Assembly: GCF_002005445.1 (NCBI RefSeq)
Contig: NZ_CP014692.1
Location: forward strand, 682,001-746,000
Direction of reading: 5' to 3'
Length of the DNA stretch: 64,000 nt
Source: Acetobacter aceti
GTDB taxonomy: Bacteria > Pseudomonadota > Alphaproteobacteria > Acetobacterales > Acetobacteraceae
Of the stretch, positions 63,033 through 64,000 are shown piece by piece. Under the pieces are notes generated by a model, which was not told the DNA's origin, made no database searches, and saw only the letters and a program-made list of their open reading frames with translations. Every line of letters begins with the position of its first letter. Position 1 is the stretch's first letter. The translations under genes were made by a program, and so were the position numbers.

Positions 63033-64000
63033 ATGAACACGCTCCCTCGTCCACCGATGCCGGTCGTGCTGACGGCGCTCCTCGTCGCGTTGATCGGCGT
63101 CGCTCTCACCATTGGTGGAGCATGGCTGTCGACGTACGGCGACACGCCCTATTATCTCGTTTGCGGCGTCGCGATGCTGGCGACCGCTTTTCTCCTCTAT
63201 CGCGGCAAGGCGGAAGCTCTCTGGGTCTATGCGGCGATCACGCTCGGCAGTCTGATCTGGGCCATCACCGAAGCCGGCTTCGATTTCTGGTCTCTCGTCC
63301 CGCGCAGCGACGTGATCGTCATCATAGGCATATGGCTGCTCCTGCCGTTCATCAGGCGTCCGCTGGGGGCCAGACGCGCCACGATCGCCCCGCTGGGCGC
63401 CAGCCTCGTGCTGGCGATTCTCGTGATCGCGTTTTCGTTCACCCAGGACCCCTATTCCCTTGACGGCAAGTTGCCGACACGGGTTGCCAACGCCGCCCCG
63501 GGCGACGCCGCCGCGATGCCCGATTCCGAATGGCACGATTGGGGGCGCACACAGTATGGAAACCGCTTCTCTCCACTGAAGCAGATTGACGCTTCGAACG
63601 TGGGCAGTCTGAAAGTCGCCTGGATCCTGCGGACCGGAGATCTCAAGACGGCGAACGATCCCGGCGAGACGACGAACGAGGGCACGCCCGTCATGGCGAA
63701 CGGAACCCTCTATCTGTGCTCCACCCATCAGAAGCTGTTCGCGGTCGACGCGACGACCGGCAAGACGAAATGGGTGTTCGATCCCCATCTCTCCGTCAAT
63801 CCTGGTTTCCAGCACCTGACCTGTCGTGGCGTGACCTATCATGCTACGCCCGCAAGCGCATTGACGATCGACGGGCAAGTCGCGCCGACCGAATGTGCGC
63901 GCCGTATTTTCCTGCCGACGAATGACGGCCGCCTGTTCGCGATCAATGCCGACGACGGCTCGCGCTGCTCCAGTTTCGGCAACAACGGCGAACTCAATCT
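63033..64000 (+). CDS. gcd: Membrane PQQ-dependent glucose dehydrogenase, cut by window end
   Basis: First 322 codons only. About five membrane spans (residues 10-135), as in Gcd, then the start of the periplasmic PQQ beta-propeller: WHDWGRTQYGNRFSPLKQIDASNVGSLKVAW, TPVMANGTLYLCSTHQKLFAVDATTGKTKWVFDP and FLPTNDGRLFAINADDGS. Oxidises glucose to gluconolactone in the periplasm and passes electrons to ubiquinone. ATG 63033 has GGAG 6 bases upstream. Downstream part, including the PQQ-binding residues near the C-terminus, is not in the window. It lies after the epimerase gene in the probable porin-epimerase-dehydrogenase unit. Confidence 0.92.
   Translation, partial: MNTLPRPPMPVVLTALLVALIGVALTIGGAWLSTYGDTPYYLVCGVAMLATAFLLYRGKAEALWVYAAITLGSLIWAITEAGFDFWSLVPRSDVIVIIGIWLLLPFIRRPLGARRATIAPLGASLVLAILVIAFSFTQDPYSLDGKLPTRVANAAPGDAAAMPDSEWHDWGRTQYGNRFSPLKQIDASNVGSLKVAWILRTGDLKTANDPGETTNEGTPVMANGTLYLCSTHQKLFAVDATTGKTKWVFDPHLSVNPGFQHLTCRGVTYHATPASALTIDGQVAPTECARRIFLPTNDGRLFAINADDGSRCSSFGNNGELN

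Noticed and set aside
62475..63878. 467-codon open frame on the minus strand opposite epimerase and glucose dehydrogenase
   Set aside because: It lies antisense to two clear genes in GC-rich DNA, its product is Arg/His/Gly-rich and unrecognisable, and third-position bias supports the plus strand.
1..64000. CRISPR array, rRNA genes, prophage modules, toxin-antitoxin or defence systems
   Set aside because: No regularly spaced repeats, no rRNA sequence, no phage structural or defence genes recognised anywhere in the window.

Overview
The window looks like a chromosomal accessory region of an acetic acid bacterium or close relative (Acetobacteraceae). This rests on a membrane PQQ glucose dehydrogenase (cut by the window end) next to an OprB-type sugar porin, a periplasmic aldose epimerase and a gluconate/Entner-Doudoroff operon, plus an HdeA-like acid-stress candidate, several IS5- and IS630-type elements and a moderately high GC content. 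The genus cannot be fixed from sequence reading alone.

Layout. 1-850 is an IS5-family element with both ends visible. 1.1-7.7 kb holds an ArsB-type permease coupled to an MFS transporter, a glutathione transferase coupled to an unknown protein, a LysR regulator divergent from a flavodoxin-fold NAD(P)H oxidoreductase, and a GNAT acetyltransferase. 8.1-15.5 kb holds an IS5-type relic, then a heavy-metal RND efflux operon (truncated outer membrane factor, adaptor, pump, response regulator, sensor kinase). 15.8-18.1 kb holds DUF2945 and DUF488 genes with colliding starts, a transposase scrap, two small exported proteins and tRNA-Val(CAC) beside an AT-rich stretch. 18.3-23.1 kb encodes an exported MRJP/yellow-like protein, an aldo-keto reductase, an exported amidohydrolase and a TPR lipoprotein.

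The core, 23.8-53.3 kb, is a large organosulfur-type locus. The first half has a LysR gene with a tightly coupled run of peroxiredoxin, flavin reductase and an SsuABC-like importer (permease frameshifted). It is divergent from a five-gene operon: SsuD-like monooxygenase, D-2-hydroxyacid dehydrogenase, class II aldolase, thiol dioxygenase and a four-domain rhodanese protein with a single cysteine. The second half has two TonB-dependent receptors, three more SsuA-like binding proteins, one ATPase/permease pair, an SfnB/DszC-like acyl-CoA-dehydrogenase-fold enzyme, three NtaA/DszA-type flavin monooxygenases, a flavoprotein/ferredoxin pair resembling AprAB, a nitroreductase and a broken alpha/beta hydrolase. 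Together these suggest outer-membrane import, inner-membrane import and oxidative C-S cleavage of one or more organosulfur compounds. The substrate is unknown.

A nested IS630 scar at 53.3-54.5 kb separates this locus from a more GC-rich block (54.5-64 kb). That block holds a LacI/GntR-type regulator, gluconate MFS permease, gluconokinase, Edd, Eda, and then porin, aldose epimerase and glucose dehydrogenase. Two near-identical TGTTAGCGTTA operators suggest one regulator controls both gluconate catabolism and the periplasmic glucose-oxidation genes. Four otherwise recognisable genes carry apparent disruptions: the efflux outer membrane factor, an SsuC permease, the AprA-like flavoprotein and an RBBP9-type hydrolase.
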